In this document: positions 46,588-55,079 of the stretch, in pieces | Layout of the letters: every line of letters begins with the position of its first letter | How positions within the stretch are numbered: the first letter of the stretch is position 1 | Assembly (NCBI GenBank): GCA_017428925.1 | Contig: JAFRPY010000020.1 | Coordinates: forward strand, 23,696 to 87,695 | Origin: Prevotella sp. | GTDB lineage: Bacteria; Bacteroidota; Bacteroidia; Bacteroidales; Bacteroidaceae | Length of the DNA stretch: 64,000 bases | Direction: 5' to 3' | Position numbers and translations under genes: made by a program | The notes under the pieces: generated by a model | Database searches by the model: none | Told to the model about the DNA's origin: nothing | What the model saw: only the letters and a program-made list of their open reading frames with translations

Positions 46588-48552
46588 CTAATTGATTTGA
46601 TTTCCCGTATATAGCTGGTAATATTTGCCTTTGAGGGCAAGGAGCTCGCTGTGGGTGCCGCGTTCGATGATTCGGCCGTGGTCCATGACGATGATGGAGT
46701 CGGCGTTGCGGATGGTGCTCAGGCGGTGGGCGATGACGAAGGTGGAGCGGCCGGCCATGATGCTGTCCATGCCTCGCTGTACCATCTGCTCGGTACGGGT
46801 GTCGATGCTCGAGGTGGCCTCGTCGAGGATGAGTGCAGGAGGATTGGCAACGGCTGCACGGGCGATGGCCAGCAGCTGGCGCTCTCCCTGTGAGAGGTTG
46901 CCGCCGTCGCTGGTGAGAACGGTCTGGTAGCCGTTGGCCAGGCGGCGTATGAAGTCGTCGGCATTGACGAGTTTTGCCGCTGCGATGCATTCTTCGTCGG
47001 TGGCGTCGAGCCGTCCGTATCGGATGTTTTCCATGACGGTGCCGGTGAAGAGGTGGGTTTCTTGGAGCACGATGCCGAGCGAGCGCCGGAGGTCGGCCTT
47101 GCAGATGCGGCGAATGGGCAGTTTGTCGTAATGGATGACGCCGTCCTGGATGTCGTAGAAGCGGTTGATGAGGTTGATGATGGTGGTCTTGCCTGCGCCC
47201 GTTCCGCCCACGATGGCTATCTTCTGCCCGGCATCGGTGTCGAGGGTGATGTCGAAGAGCACTTGCTTGGGCGTCTGCTGCGGGCTGTCGAGTGCCGGTG
47301 GATAGCCGAAGTCGACGTTGAAGAAATCGACCTCGCCTTGCTGGCGCGTGAGTTTTCCCTGGCTGTCTTTCCACGCCCAGATGTTGGTCTTCTCGTCGCT
47401 TTCAGCAAGCTTTCCGTCGCGGATTTCTGCGCGGACGAGATGGATGTCGGCATTCTCGTCGTCTTTCTCTTCGGCTGCATCGAGGATGTTGAACACACGG
47501 TCGGCACCTGCCACGGCGTTGATGACGCTATTGATCTGGTTGGAGATTTCGCTGACGGGGCGCGTGAAGTTCTTGATGAGCGTGAGGAAACTGACGAGGG
47601 TTCCGATGGTGAGTGAAGAGTGAAGAGTGATGAGTGAAGAATTATTCGCGAAGCTCAGGGCGAGCATGGCTCCGAAGATGGCGGCCATGACGTAGATGAG
47701 GTTTGAGAGGTTTCCGTTGACGGGCATCACGATGTTGGCCACGCGGTTGGCGTTGCAGGCGTTGTCGCGCAGTTGCTGGTTGAGCCGGTTGAACTGCTGG
47801 ATGGCACGTTCCTCGTGGCAGAAGGTCTTGACCACTTTCTGGCCGGTGAGCATCTCTTCGACGAATCCGTTGAGCTGGCCGAGGCTTTCCTGCTGCTGGC
47901 GGAAGTGGGAGGCCGAGATGTTGCCGAGCTTGCGCGTGGTGTAGATCATGACGATGGACATGATGATGGTGAGGAGCGTCAGTGGCCATGAGAGCACTAT
48001 CATCGAGGCAAAGGTGATGACGATGGTGACGATGGACGAGAAGATGCCGGGGAGCGACGAGATCATCTGGCGCAGGGTGTCGATGTCGTTGGTGTAAACG
48101 GACATGATGTCGCCATGTGAATGCTGGTCGAAGTAGTTGATGGGCAGCTGCTGCATGTGGCTGAAGGTGTCGCGGCGGAGTCGTAGCAGCGTGCCTTGGC
48201 TGACGTTAATCATCAGCCGGCTTTGCAGGTAGGCGCAGAGGGCGCCGAAGGTGAGGATAATGGCCAGTTTGCCGATGGCCATCGCCAGCGGGGTGTAGTC
48301 GGGCGAGGCAGCCTGGGTGAGTGGGATGATGTAGTCGTCGATGAGTGTCTTGGTGAACAGGGTGGACGAGAGGGTGGCTATGGGCGTGATGAAGGTGCAT
48401 GCCACGACAACAAGCAGGCTCCACTTGTAGTCTTTGATGACCATCCGAAGCAGACGGATGATGGTTCGTCGTCCTTCTTTCGAGAGGTGCTTGATTCCTC
48501 CGCTATGGCGTGGACCGCGTGGTCCTCGGGTGGGTGTCAGTGATGGGGGCAT
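46588..48552 (-). CDS. ABC exporter half-transporter (membrane + ATPase)
   Basis: 654 residues. Six transmembrane helices (about 40-330) precede an ATPase with Walker A GGTGAGKTT, Q-loop VLQETHLFTG, signature LSQGERQLLAIARA and Walker B ALILDEATSSID. A Pro/Arg-rich N-terminal extension precedes TM1, and a linker of about 50 residues rich in Asp/Glu lies before the ATPase. Residues about 303-314 (NNSSLITLHSSL) are encoded by a GAGTGAA heptad repeat. Likely pairs with the next gene as a heterodimeric lipid or drug exporter. Confidence 0.93.
   Translation of the reverse strand: MPPSLTPTRGPRGPRHSGGIKHLSKEGRRTIIRLLRMVIKDYKWSLLVVVACTFITPIATLSSTLFTKTLIDDYIIPLTQAASPDYTPLAMAIGKLAIILTFGALCAYLQSRLMINVSQGTLLRLRRDTFSHMQQLPINYFDQHSHGDIMSVYTNDIDTLRQMISSLPGIFSSIVTIVITFASMIVLSWPLTLLTIIMSIVMIYTTRKLGNISASHFRQQQESLGQLNGFVEEMLTGQKVVKTFCHEERAIQQFNRLNQQLRDNACNANRVANIVMPVNGNLSNLIYVMAAIFGAMLALSFANNSSLITLHSSLTIGTLVSFLTLIKNFTRPVSEISNQINSVINAVAGADRVFNILDAAEEKDDENADIHLVRAEIRDGKLAESDEKTNIWAWKDSQGKLTRQQGEVDFFNVDFGYPPALDSPQQTPKQVLFDITLDTDAGQKIAIVGGTGAGKTTIINLINRFYDIQDGVIHYDKLPIRRICKADLRRSLGIVLQETHLFTGTVMENIRYGRLDATDEECIAAAKLVNADDFIRRLANGYQTVLTSDGGNLSQGERQLLAIARAAVANPPALILDEATSSIDTRTEQMVQRGMDSIMAGRSTFVIAHRLSTIRNADSIIVMDHGRIIERGTHSELLALKGKYYQLYTGNQIN
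47611..47645. repeat. Five GARTGAA heptads inside the ABC transporter coding sequence
   Basis: GAGTGAA GAGTGAA GAGTGAT GAGTGAA GAATTAT in direct 7-bp tandem, 35 bases in all. Same unit as the intergenic repeats at 30588, 30709 and 48551. Read on the coding strand it gives a Ser/Leu/Thr-rich loop between transmembrane helices. Confidence 0.85.
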
Positions 48553-48636
48553 ATCTTGAATTAAGAATTAAGAATGAAGAGTGAAGAATTATTTGAGTTT
48601 AGAATTTAGAATTCAAATTAAGAATTTAGAATTATT
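48551..48636. repeat. Heptad-repeat filler between the two ABC transporter genes
   Basis: Units such as GAATTAA, GAATGAA, GAGTGAA and later TTTAGAA make up nearly all of the 96-base gap. Same family as the repeats at 30588-30733 and 47611-47645. Confidence 0.75.
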
Positions 48637-48648
48637 TTAGTGATGACT

Positions 48649-50421
48649 TTATTCGTCGAAGTCGCCGGTGTCTTGCGTCTGAAGACGGTAGATTTCCTGA
48701 TAGATGGGGTTGTTGTTGAGAAGATTCTCGTGGGTGTCGAATCCCACCATCCGGCCGTTGTCCATGACGATGATGCGGTCGGTGTGTTCCATGCTCATCA
48801 CGCGCTGGGCGATAATCAGCTTTGTGGTGCCTGGAATGGCTCGACTGAAGGCCTCGCGGATGCGGGCGTCGGTGGCGGTGTCGCAGGCGCTGGTGGAATC
48901 GTCGAGTATCAGTATCTTGGGCTTCTTGAGCAATGCTCGGGCGATGCAGAGGCGCTGCTTCTGGCCTCCCGAGACATTCGAGCCGTTCTGCTCGATGCGG
49001 GTGTTGTACTGCTCGGGCATCTGTTCGATGAACTCGTCGGCATTGGCCAGTCGGCATGCTTCCTGGCATTCTTCGAATGTGGCGTCTTCTTTTCCCCAGC
49101 GGAGGTTTTCGAGGATGGTGCCCGAGAAGAGCACGTTGTTCTGAAGCACCATAGAAACGTTGTTGCGGAGGGTGTCGAGGTCGTATTGGCGCACGTCAAC
49201 TCCGCCCACGCGCACATAGCCCTCGGTGGCATCGTAGAGTCGCGAGATGAGCGTGGCCAGCGTTGACTTTCCGCAACCTGTTCCGCCGATGATGCCGATG
49301 GTCTCGCCAGAGTTGATGTGGAGCGAGATGTTGTTGATGGCGTATTCGTGGACGGGGAGACCGGAGGCGTTTTCGCCCTGGCCGGTACGATTAAGATTGT
49401 AGCTGAAGCTGACGTTCTCGAAGTCGATGCTGCCGTCCTTGATGACGTGGAGGGCGTTGACGGGCGTGGTGATGTCGGCCCGCTCGTCGATGACCTCGGC
49501 CACACGGCGTCCGCTGGCAGCGCTCATGGTAAGTGTGACGAATATCATGGAGAGCATCATCAGCGACGAGAGGATGGTCATGACATAGGTGAAGAGCGAC
49601 GTTAGCTGTCCGGTGGTGAGTTCGCCGCCTACGATAAAGTGAGCACCGAACCACGAGAGGGCCATGATGCATCCGTAGACGACGAGCATCATGATGGGGT
49701 GATTGATGGCCTGCAGAGTTTCGGTCTTGACGAAGAGCTTGTAGAGGGCTTCGGCGGCGCGGCGGAACTTGGTGTTCTCGAAGTCTTCGCGCACAAATGC
49801 CTTGACCACGCGGATGGCGGCGATGTTCTCCTGGACGGTGCCGTTCAGGTCGTCGTACTTCTGGAACACTTGCGTGAAGAGCTTCATGGTGCGTGAAATG
49901 ATGAAGTAGAGCACTGTGCCGAGAATGACCAGCGCGACGAGGAAAATGAGGCTCATCTTGTAGTTGATGAAGACGCACATGAGCACCGATAGAATCATGT
50001 TGAACGGTGCCCTCACTGAGACGCGCATGAGCATCTGGAAGGCGTTTTGCAGGTTGGAAACGTCGGTGGTGAGGCGAGTGATGAGACCCGAGGTTGAGAA
50101 CTTGTCGATGTTTGAGAACGAGAAGGTCTGAATGTTGCGGTACATGGCGTCGCGAAGATTATAGGCGAATCCCGTGGAGGCCTTTGCCGAGCATCGTCCG
50201 GAGAGGATGCCGAAGAGCAGTGAGAATGCCGCGAGGATAATCATCAGGCCGCCGTAGAGGCATACGTTTCGCATGTTGCCAACGGCGATGCCGCGGTCGA
50301 TGATCCATGAGGTGACGTAGGGGATGAGCACGCCCATCACGACCTCGAGACCTGTGAAGAATGGTGTAAGAATGGCTGCTGTACGGTAGGAGCCAATTTG
50401 TTTAAGTAAGGTTTTTAGCAT
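48649..50421 (-). CDS. ABC exporter half-transporter (membrane + ATPase)
   Basis: 590 residues with six transmembrane helices followed by an ATPase: Walker A GGTGCGKST, Q-loop VLQNNVLFSG, signature VSGGQKQRLCIARAL, Walker B ILILDDSTSACD. The catalytic Glu after Walker B is replaced by Asp (LDDSTSA), whereas the partner has LDEATSS. That is the usual degenerate/consensus split of heterodimeric exporters. First gene of the pair, behind a strong promoter. Confidence 0.93.
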   Translation of the reverse strand: MLKTLLKQIGSYRTAAILTPFFTGLEVVMGVLIPYVTSWIIDRGIAVGNMRNVCLYGGLMIILAAFSLLFGILSGRCSAKASTGFAYNLRDAMYRNIQTFSFSNIDKFSTSGLITRLTTDVSNLQNAFQMLMRVSVRAPFNMILSVLMCVFINYKMSLIFLVALVILGTVLYFIISRTMKLFTQVFQKYDDLNGTVQENIAAIRVVKAFVREDFENTKFRRAAEALYKLFVKTETLQAINHPIMMLVVYGCIMALSWFGAHFIVGGELTTGQLTSLFTYVMTILSSLMMLSMIFVTLTMSAASGRRVAEVIDERADITTPVNALHVIKDGSIDFENVSFSYNLNRTGQGENASGLPVHEYAINNISLHINSGETIGIIGGTGCGKSTLATLISRLYDATEGYVRVGGVDVRQYDLDTLRNNVSMVLQNNVLFSGTILENLRWGKEDATFEECQEACRLANADEFIEQMPEQYNTRIEQNGSNVSGGQKQRLCIARALLKKPKILILDDSTSACDTATDARIREAFSRAIPGTTKLIIAQRVMSMEHTDRIIVMDNGRMVGFDTHENLLNNNPIYQEIYRLQTQDTGDFDE

Positions 50422-50429
50422 AACGATTG

Positions 50430-50460
50430 CAAAAATACGAAATTTCGATTTTAGAACAAA
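50430..50460 (-). promoter_or_regulatory. Promoter of the ABC exporter pair
   Basis: On the minus strand TTTG (50457-50460), a 19-bp spacer and TATTTTTG (50430-50437), 8 bases before the ATG at 50421. Confidence 0.7.
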
Positions 50461-50512
50461 AAAGTCTTACATTTTTTTTGTTCTTACAGGGATAAAAATA
50501 GCGGCTATAACG

Positions 50513-50550
50513 AAAAAGCGGAACTACCAATGGGGTAATTCCGCCTTTTT
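50513..50550. terminator. Terminator after rng (bidirectional shape)
   Basis: GCGGAACTACC (50518-50528) pairs with GGTAATTCCGC (50534-50544) with one mismatch. AAAAA lies on the left and TTTTT on the right, so T-runs follow the stem on both strands. On the minus strand it ends the HU-mS38-rng transcript. Confidence 0.8.
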
Positions 50551-52124
50551 CATTTTGTTTCTTGTTCCTCCCTCATGTCGATTTGCTGTTTCTTGCTGTC
50601 ATAGAATTCGTATTGCAAGAAACCCATTTTCTGAGAGGGGATGATGTGCACGCCAATGCCGTATTTCATCTGCCATTTCCTTTTCAGGGAGACGAATCCC
50701 TGGTTGATGTAGGCAGCCACATACGGGTGGACATGCAGATAGAACTTCTTAACGCCGATCTTGTTGACCAGGGCATCAATCTTACGCTCCAACTGGTCAG
50801 TGAAAAGAATGCTTGACTTGATCTTTCCGCTGCCGAAGCATGTGGGACATTCTTCGTCCACGTTAACATCCATGGCAGGTCTGACACGTTGCCGAGTGAT
50901 TTGCATAAGTCCGAACTTCGAAAGGGGAAGAATGTTGTGACGTGCACGGTCCTGCTGCATGTTCTTGCACATGCGCTCGTAGAGCATCTGGCGGTCTTCA
51001 GCCAGGTTCATGTCTATGAAGTCTACGATGATGATACCTCCCATGTCGCGAAGGCGCAGCTGACGTGCCAGTTCATCGGCGGCACCGAGATTCACTTCGA
51101 GTGCATTGCCCTCCTGTCCTTTTTCCGCCTTTGTGCGGTTGCCGCTGTTCACGTCTACCACATGCATAGCCTCCGTATGCTCGATGATGAGATAGGCCCC
51201 GTGCTTGTAGTTCACCGTCTTGCCGAAACTCGACTTGATCTGCTTGGTGATGTTGAAATTGTCAAAGATAGGTACCTTACCGGTGTAGTGCTTGACGATG
51301 TTCGCCTTCTCGGGGGCGATGAGCGTTACGTAGTCTTTCACCTCTAGAAAAACCTGCTCGTCGTTGACGTAGATGTTTTCGTAGGAAGGATTGAAAAGGT
51401 CGCGCAACATAGCTACGACGCGGCTTCCTTCTTCGTAGACGAGCTGTGGCCGCTCGGTGCTCTTCTGCACCTTGGTAATGGCATCCTCCCAACGCTTGAA
51501 GAGGATTTTCAGTTCGGAGTCAAGTTCGGCCACCCGTTTGCCCTCAGCCACAGTCCTTACGATTACTCCGCAATTGCGGGGCTTGATGCTCTGGATGAGT
51601 TGTTTCAGGCGTGCTCGCTCCTCGCCGCTTTTGATTTTGGAAGAGACAGAAACCTTATCCCCGAATGGAATCAGAACCAGATAGCGGCCGGCAAACGACA
51701 ATTCACCTGTCAGTCGTGGACCTTTGGTTGAGATGGGTTCTTTTACGATTTGCACCAGCACTTCCTGATCTTTTGCCAGTGTCGTGGCTATGCTGCCGTC
51801 TTTGGGCAGGTCGGGTAAGCGTGATGCTTTCAGGAAGGGGTAGAGTTTTTTTCTGTCGCTTTCTACCTGTTTGATGTACTTTGCGTAAGAGTTGAATTGA
51901 TTTCCCAGGTCAAGATAATGAAGAAAGGCGTCGCGTTCGTATCCTACGTTCACAAAACTGGCGTTTAGTCCGGCCATCAGTTTTTTCACTTTGGCCACGT
52001 AGATGTTTCCAACGGAGAAAGATGCAGAGCGGGGCTCGGTCTGGTATTCCACCAGATTCTTGTCTTCCAGCAGTGCAATTGAAATCTCCTTCTGTTGGAC
52101 GTCAATTACTAATTCGCTGGTCAT
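50550..52124 (-). CDS. rng: Ribonuclease E/G family endoribonuclease
   Basis: 524 residues, close to E. coli RNase G (489). An N-terminal S1 domain (about 35-125) is followed by the catalytic DNase I-like region with Asp residues in MHVVDVNSGN and GIIIVDFIDMN. The Zn-link CPTC follows, then a short C-terminal domain. No long scaffold tail, so RNase G rather than E type. Processes rRNA and mRNA. The start follows the mS38-like gene by 40 bases. Confidence 0.95.
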   Translation of the reverse strand: MTSELVIDVQQKEISIALLEDKNLVEYQTEPRSASFSVGNIYVAKVKKLMAGLNASFVNVGYERDAFLHYLDLGNQFNSYAKYIKQVESDRKKLYPFLKASRLPDLPKDGSIATTLAKDQEVLVQIVKEPISTKGPRLTGELSFAGRYLVLIPFGDKVSVSSKIKSGEERARLKQLIQSIKPRNCGVIVRTVAEGKRVAELDSELKILFKRWEDAITKVQKSTERPQLVYEEGSRVVAMLRDLFNPSYENIYVNDEQVFLEVKDYVTLIAPEKANIVKHYTGKVPIFDNFNITKQIKSSFGKTVNYKHGAYLIIEHTEAMHVVDVNSGNRTKAEKGQEGNALEVNLGAADELARQLRLRDMGGIIIVDFIDMNLAEDRQMLYERMCKNMQQDRARHNILPLSKFGLMQITRQRVRPAMDVNVDEECPTCFGSGKIKSSILFTDQLERKIDALVNKIGVKKFYLHVHPYVAAYINQGFVSLKRKWQMKYGIGVHIIPSQKMGFLQYEFYDSKKQQIDMREEQETK

Positions 52125-52150
52125 TTCTTCTGCTCTTGATGGGGGTTAGC

Positions 52151-52178
52151 ATAAGAGCAAGTGATTACTTGCTCTTAT
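52151..52178. other. Perfect 12-bp hairpin at the end of the mS38-like gene
   Basis: ATAAGAGCAAGT (52151-52162) and ACTTGCTCTTAT (52167-52178) with a 4-base loop. It includes the last codons of the 29-residue gene and stops 26 bases before the rng ATG. No T-run follows on either strand, so it may attenuate, stabilise or process the mRNA rather than terminate it. Confidence 0.7.
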
Positions 52179-52254
52179 GGCGATTCTTTCTCAGTCTTTT
52201 CTTACGCTTGTGGGTGGCCATCTTGTGACCCTTTTTCTTTTTTCCGTTTGGCAT
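52165..52254 (-). CDS. 29-residue basic protein, AURKAIP1/COX24 (mS38)-like
   Basis: Reads MPNGKKKKGHKMATHKRKKR then LRKNRHKSK, 17 of 29 residues being Lys, Arg or His. Bacteroidetes genomes carry such a peptide between HU and RNase G genes, annotated as AURKAIP1/COX24-domain, the family of mitoribosomal protein mS38. It probably binds rRNA as a small ribosomal protein; that role is inference. Its 90-base length makes it easy to miss. Confidence 0.75.
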   Translation of the reverse strand: MPNGKKKKGHKMATHKRKKRLRKNRHKSK

Positions 52255-52291
52255 AACTTTTTGATTATTTAAATGTTAAAGATAAAACTAT

Positions 52292-52591
52292 TTAGTCTTC
52301 AATCTTGGCATCCTCACCTTTCATCTTGGCAACGAAACTCTTTGCCGGCTTGAAGCTGGGGAAGTCGTGGGCACTGATGACGATGGTGGTGTTCTTTGAA
52401 ATATTGCGTGCGGTCTTTTCTGCACGGTGCTTTACGACGAATGTTCCAAAACCACGCAAATACACATTTTCTTTTTTCTCAAGCATACTGTTCTTGACAG
52501 AATCCATAAACGCTTCCACCGTGGTGGCTACGTCCTTGCGAGCGATACCTGTCTTCTGAACGATATCCTCAATAATCTCTGCTTTTGTCAT
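52292..52591 (-). CDS. HU-family histone-like DNA-binding protein
   Basis: 99 residues from the ATG at 52591 (MTKAEIIEDIVQKTGIARKD); the longer frame crosses the promoter. The beta-arm region VYLRGFGTFVVKHRAEKTAR has the usual GFGTF, with NISKNTTIVISA and PSFKPAKSF after it. Dimeric nucleoid protein. First gene of HU-mS38-rng. Confidence 0.94.
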   Translation of the reverse strand: MTKAEIIEDIVQKTGIARKDVATTVEAFMDSVKNSMLEKKENVYLRGFGTFVVKHRAEKTARNISKNTTIVISAHDFPSFKPAKSFVAKMKGEDAKIED

Positions 52592-52621
52592 TTTAAATAT
52601 AGTTTTTATAATTTTGGGTTG

Positions 52622-52629
52622 CAAAGATA
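52622..52629 (-). promoter_or_regulatory. -7 box of the HU gene
   Basis: TATCTTTG on the minus strand, about 30 bases before the ATG at 52591. Confidence 0.6.
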
Positions 52630-52654
52630 CTGCTTTTTGTGAAGATACGAAAAT

Positions 52655-53935
52655 TTATTGATGATTTTTTCGATTTTTCTTTGTGAAAAATGTTGTAGGA
52701 TAGGAAATTAGCAGTTCTGTGAGGTCGGCTTTGGTCTTATGAGCCTTCACATTGACACCTATTTTCAGTCCGCCGAATTTGGGGAATGAGTAGTTCAGTC
52801 CCACACGCTCATAGTAAGGGGTTTCAAATTCTTTTGCCCATGTTCCCATCTTGCGGTACAGGTAGAAACCAAGTGAGACGTTGAGCGACAATTGGTGGTA
52901 AAAAACCTCGTGCTTGGCTGCAATGCCCAGCGACCAGGGGCTGATGGTTTCGTCGTAACCGCGCAAGACGCTGATTTCCTTTACTCGTTTGTCGTAGTCG
53001 CCATAGAATACGTCGACGCCAAGTCCTGAAGCCCATCTGCGGGCATAGCGATACATCACGTCGGCTGAGGCCGAGTAGGCCATGTAGTGCTTGAAGTCGC
53101 CTGTACGGTAGTTTTCTTCGTCGGGATTGGTGTAGAACTGTGTCAGCTGCCATTCTTCTATGAGCGACCTTACACCGACGGATGCCGCGAAATTAAGATA
53201 CCAGTAGCTTTCGAACGGGAAATATGCCTTTGGACCTTCGTTGACTGAGGCTTCATAGTATGGCTGGTAGACGATGCCCAGCGAGGGCGCGATGATGTTG
53301 GCACCTTTATTGGGACGGTCGACGGCTCCATTGCTGTGGTGATAGAAATCGACACCCATCCGTAAACCCCAGTCGTGAGCGAAGTGGTAAGTGGCATGTA
53401 CCCCGGCGCCGAAGAAGATAAGCAGGTGGGAGCCAATCAGTTCGTTGTCGATGTTGTCAACCTTATTATAAATATACGGACTCCATCCGACACCCATGTC
53501 GATGGTATAGTCCATTTCCCATCGTCTACTACGCATCAGTGGGCGAGCGAACTCTCCGTATATGCTGAGGATATTGCCCATGTGCGAGTCGTAATCCACT
53601 TCTTTCAGCGCATTTTCACTCTCGCCCCAAAACTCAATGCCCTTGTGGGTGGTAATGCCGTGGTTGAAACTCCATCTGACACCGGCCGAGAGGGTAGGGT
53701 AGCCGTAATTGCTGGCAAAGGCATCGCTGTCGGATGGCAATGTGGCGCGTGTGATTTTCAGGTCGGCAGCCCAGTTGCTCGTACCTTTCTGCCATTTCTT
53801 TTGCCATTCGTCGACGGAAAACGCCCGCCCGGGCATAATGCTGACCGTGGCTCCCCAGTGTCTAATGGAATCACCTTCTGCCATTGAAGTGATGGCAGCA
53901 AGAAGGAAAAAGATGATGGACAGGTGTCTTTTCAT
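52655..53935 (-). CDS. PagL-like acyloxyacyl hydrolase (lipid A 3-O-deacylase), outer membrane
   Basis: 426 residues from the ATG at 53935 (a GTG at 53941 is possible). A signal peptide ends SMAEG. The rest alternates hydrophobic and polar residues as an outer-membrane beta-barrel. VDFYHHSNGAVDRPNKGAN contains the PagL catalytic His-Ser pair (HHSNG). It is longer than Proteobacterial PagL (about 170), with extra barrel sequence at both ends. Would remove an acyl chain from lipid A and soften innate immune sensing; activity is inferred. Confidence 0.83.
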   Translation of the reverse strand: MKRHLSIIFFLLAAITSMAEGDSIRHWGATVSIMPGRAFSVDEWQKKWQKGTSNWAADLKITRATLPSDSDAFASNYGYPTLSAGVRWSFNHGITTHKGIEFWGESENALKEVDYDSHMGNILSIYGEFARPLMRSRRWEMDYTIDMGVGWSPYIYNKVDNIDNELIGSHLLIFFGAGVHATYHFAHDWGLRMGVDFYHHSNGAVDRPNKGANIIAPSLGIVYQPYYEASVNEGPKAYFPFESYWYLNFAASVGVRSLIEEWQLTQFYTNPDEENYRTGDFKHYMAYSASADVMYRYARRWASGLGVDVFYGDYDKRVKEISVLRGYDETISPWSLGIAAKHEVFYHQLSLNVSLGFYLYRKMGTWAKEFETPYYERVGLNYSFPKFGGLKIGVNVKAHKTKADLTELLISYPTTFFTKKNRKNHQ

Positions 53936-53945
53936 TTTCACCGTG

Positions 53946-54005
53946 CAAAGGTAAGAAAAATCTTCTTTATTTGCTATTCATTCTTCATTATTTTTCTTAT
54001 CTTTG
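53946..54005. promoter_or_regulatory. Divergent promoter region, PagL-like gene and TIGR04076 gene
   Basis: TACCTTTG on the minus strand (53946-53953), 10 bases before the PagL-like ATG, and TATCTTTG on the plus strand (53998-54005), 25 bases before the ATG at 54031. Neither has a perfect -33 element. Confidence 0.55.
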
Positions 54006-54030
54006 CAGGCGGAACAGTTTCTTAGGAAAA

Positions 54031-54348
54031 ATGAGTAAAGTCAGAATCACGGCCATTCGCCAGACGGTTTATCCCGACTTGATGTCGAAATACGAGAACC
54101 CCATCGAGCATACCTGCGACATCAGGGAAGGGCAGCAATGGTTGTCAGTCGACGGTCAATGCCCCGAGGGAATGTGTCTGTCAGCATGGTCGTCGATGCG
54201 CGAATTTGTGGAATCTTTGGCCAGGGGCGAAGGCAACTTTTTCGATGGCTGGATGAAGAACCCGATGAGTGCCATGATTAGCTGTAACGATGGTTTCCGT
54301 CCATTCAGTTTCTATATAGAATTGGTTGAAGATGAAGTTATTCCTTAG
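54031..54348 (+). CDS. TIGR04076 family protein
   Basis: 105 residues from the ATG at 54031; the longer frame starts with TTG before the -7 box. KVRITAIRQTVYPDLMSKYE, an EGMCLSAWSSM block and ISCNDGFRPFSFYIE match TIGR04076, a small Cys-containing family of unknown function. Here only three Cys remain in the usual region (CDI, QCPEGMC). Convergent with the LytTR regulator; the two stop regions overlap by four bases. Confidence 0.8.
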   Translation: MSKVRITAIRQTVYPDLMSKYENPIEHTCDIREGQQWLSVDGQCPEGMCLSAWSSMREFVESLARGEGNFFDGWMKNPMSAMISCNDGFRPFSFYIELVEDEVIP

Positions 54349-55079
54349 CTCTTTTTGCCTAAGAAATAGGTGTCTATATAGGATTGGAACTCTTCTTTGT
54401 ACAAATCTCCAATGGGCAGATAAGTATCTGAATCCATGATAACGCGGTTTTTGTTCACCTCACGTATTTTTGTCAAATTGACGATATACGAGCGGTGGAT
54501 GCGCATAAAGTGGTCGGGCAAACGTTCTTTCAGCTTCTTCATCGACAGGAACGTGACGATGGACTTGGGTTCGTTCTCTAACCATAGTTTCAGATATTCC
54601 CCCATGGCTTCGGCATAACGGATGTCGCTGATGTGGACATTTACCATCCGATAGTCGGTCTTGAGGAAAAGGTTGTCGGAATTTGGACCGGCAGCCGATG
54701 ATTGGGGAGTGGCAGGCGGGGTATTCTCTAATCTTTCTTTCAGACGCAATGCTGCCCGTTGGAAGTCTTGCAGCCCAAAGGGTTTCAGCAGGTAGTCGAC
54801 GGCATTCACCTTGAATCCCTCGACGGCATATTCCGAATATGCTGTGGTGAAGACGATGAGTGGCGGTACGGAGAGCGACTTCACGAAGTCCATGCCGTTG
54901 AGGTCGGGCATGTTGATGTCGCAGAAGATGGCGTCAACCATTTCCTGTTCAAGGATAGCCTTTGCCTCAATGGCGCTTTGGCATTGTGCAACCAGTTCGA
55001 GGAAAGGCATTTTCTTGATGTAGGCAGCTATCTGCTGCAGAGCCAGGGGCTCGTCGTCGATGGCGATACATTTAATCAT
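54345..55079 (-). CDS. LytTR-family response regulator
   Basis: 244 residues. Receiver domain 1-120 with phospho-acceptor Asp in IFCDINMPDLNG and the conserved Lys in DYLLKPFG. The LytTR DNA-binding domain lies from about 140 (MVNVHISDIRYAEAMGEYLK, then MRIHRSYIVNLTKI). LytTR domains bind pairs of about 9-bp direct repeats spaced 21-22 bp. The start overlaps the kinase stop (ATGA). Last gene of a four-gene operon. Confidence 0.95.
   Translation of the reverse strand: MIKCIAIDDEPLALQQIAAYIKKMPFLELVAQCQSAIEAKAILEQEMVDAIFCDINMPDLNGMDFVKSLSVPPLIVFTTAYSEYAVEGFKVNAVDYLLKPFGLQDFQRAALRLKERLENTPPATPQSSAAGPNSDNLFLKTDYRMVNVHISDIRYAEAMGEYLKLWLENEPKSIVTFLSMKKLKERLPDHFMRIHRSYIVNLTKIREVNKNRVIMDSDTYLPIGDLYKEEFQSYIDTYFLGKKS

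Noticed and set aside
52151-52178. Rho-independent terminator after the mS38-like gene
   Set aside because: The stem is perfect but no T-run follows on either strand and rng continues on the same strand; listed as a hairpin instead.
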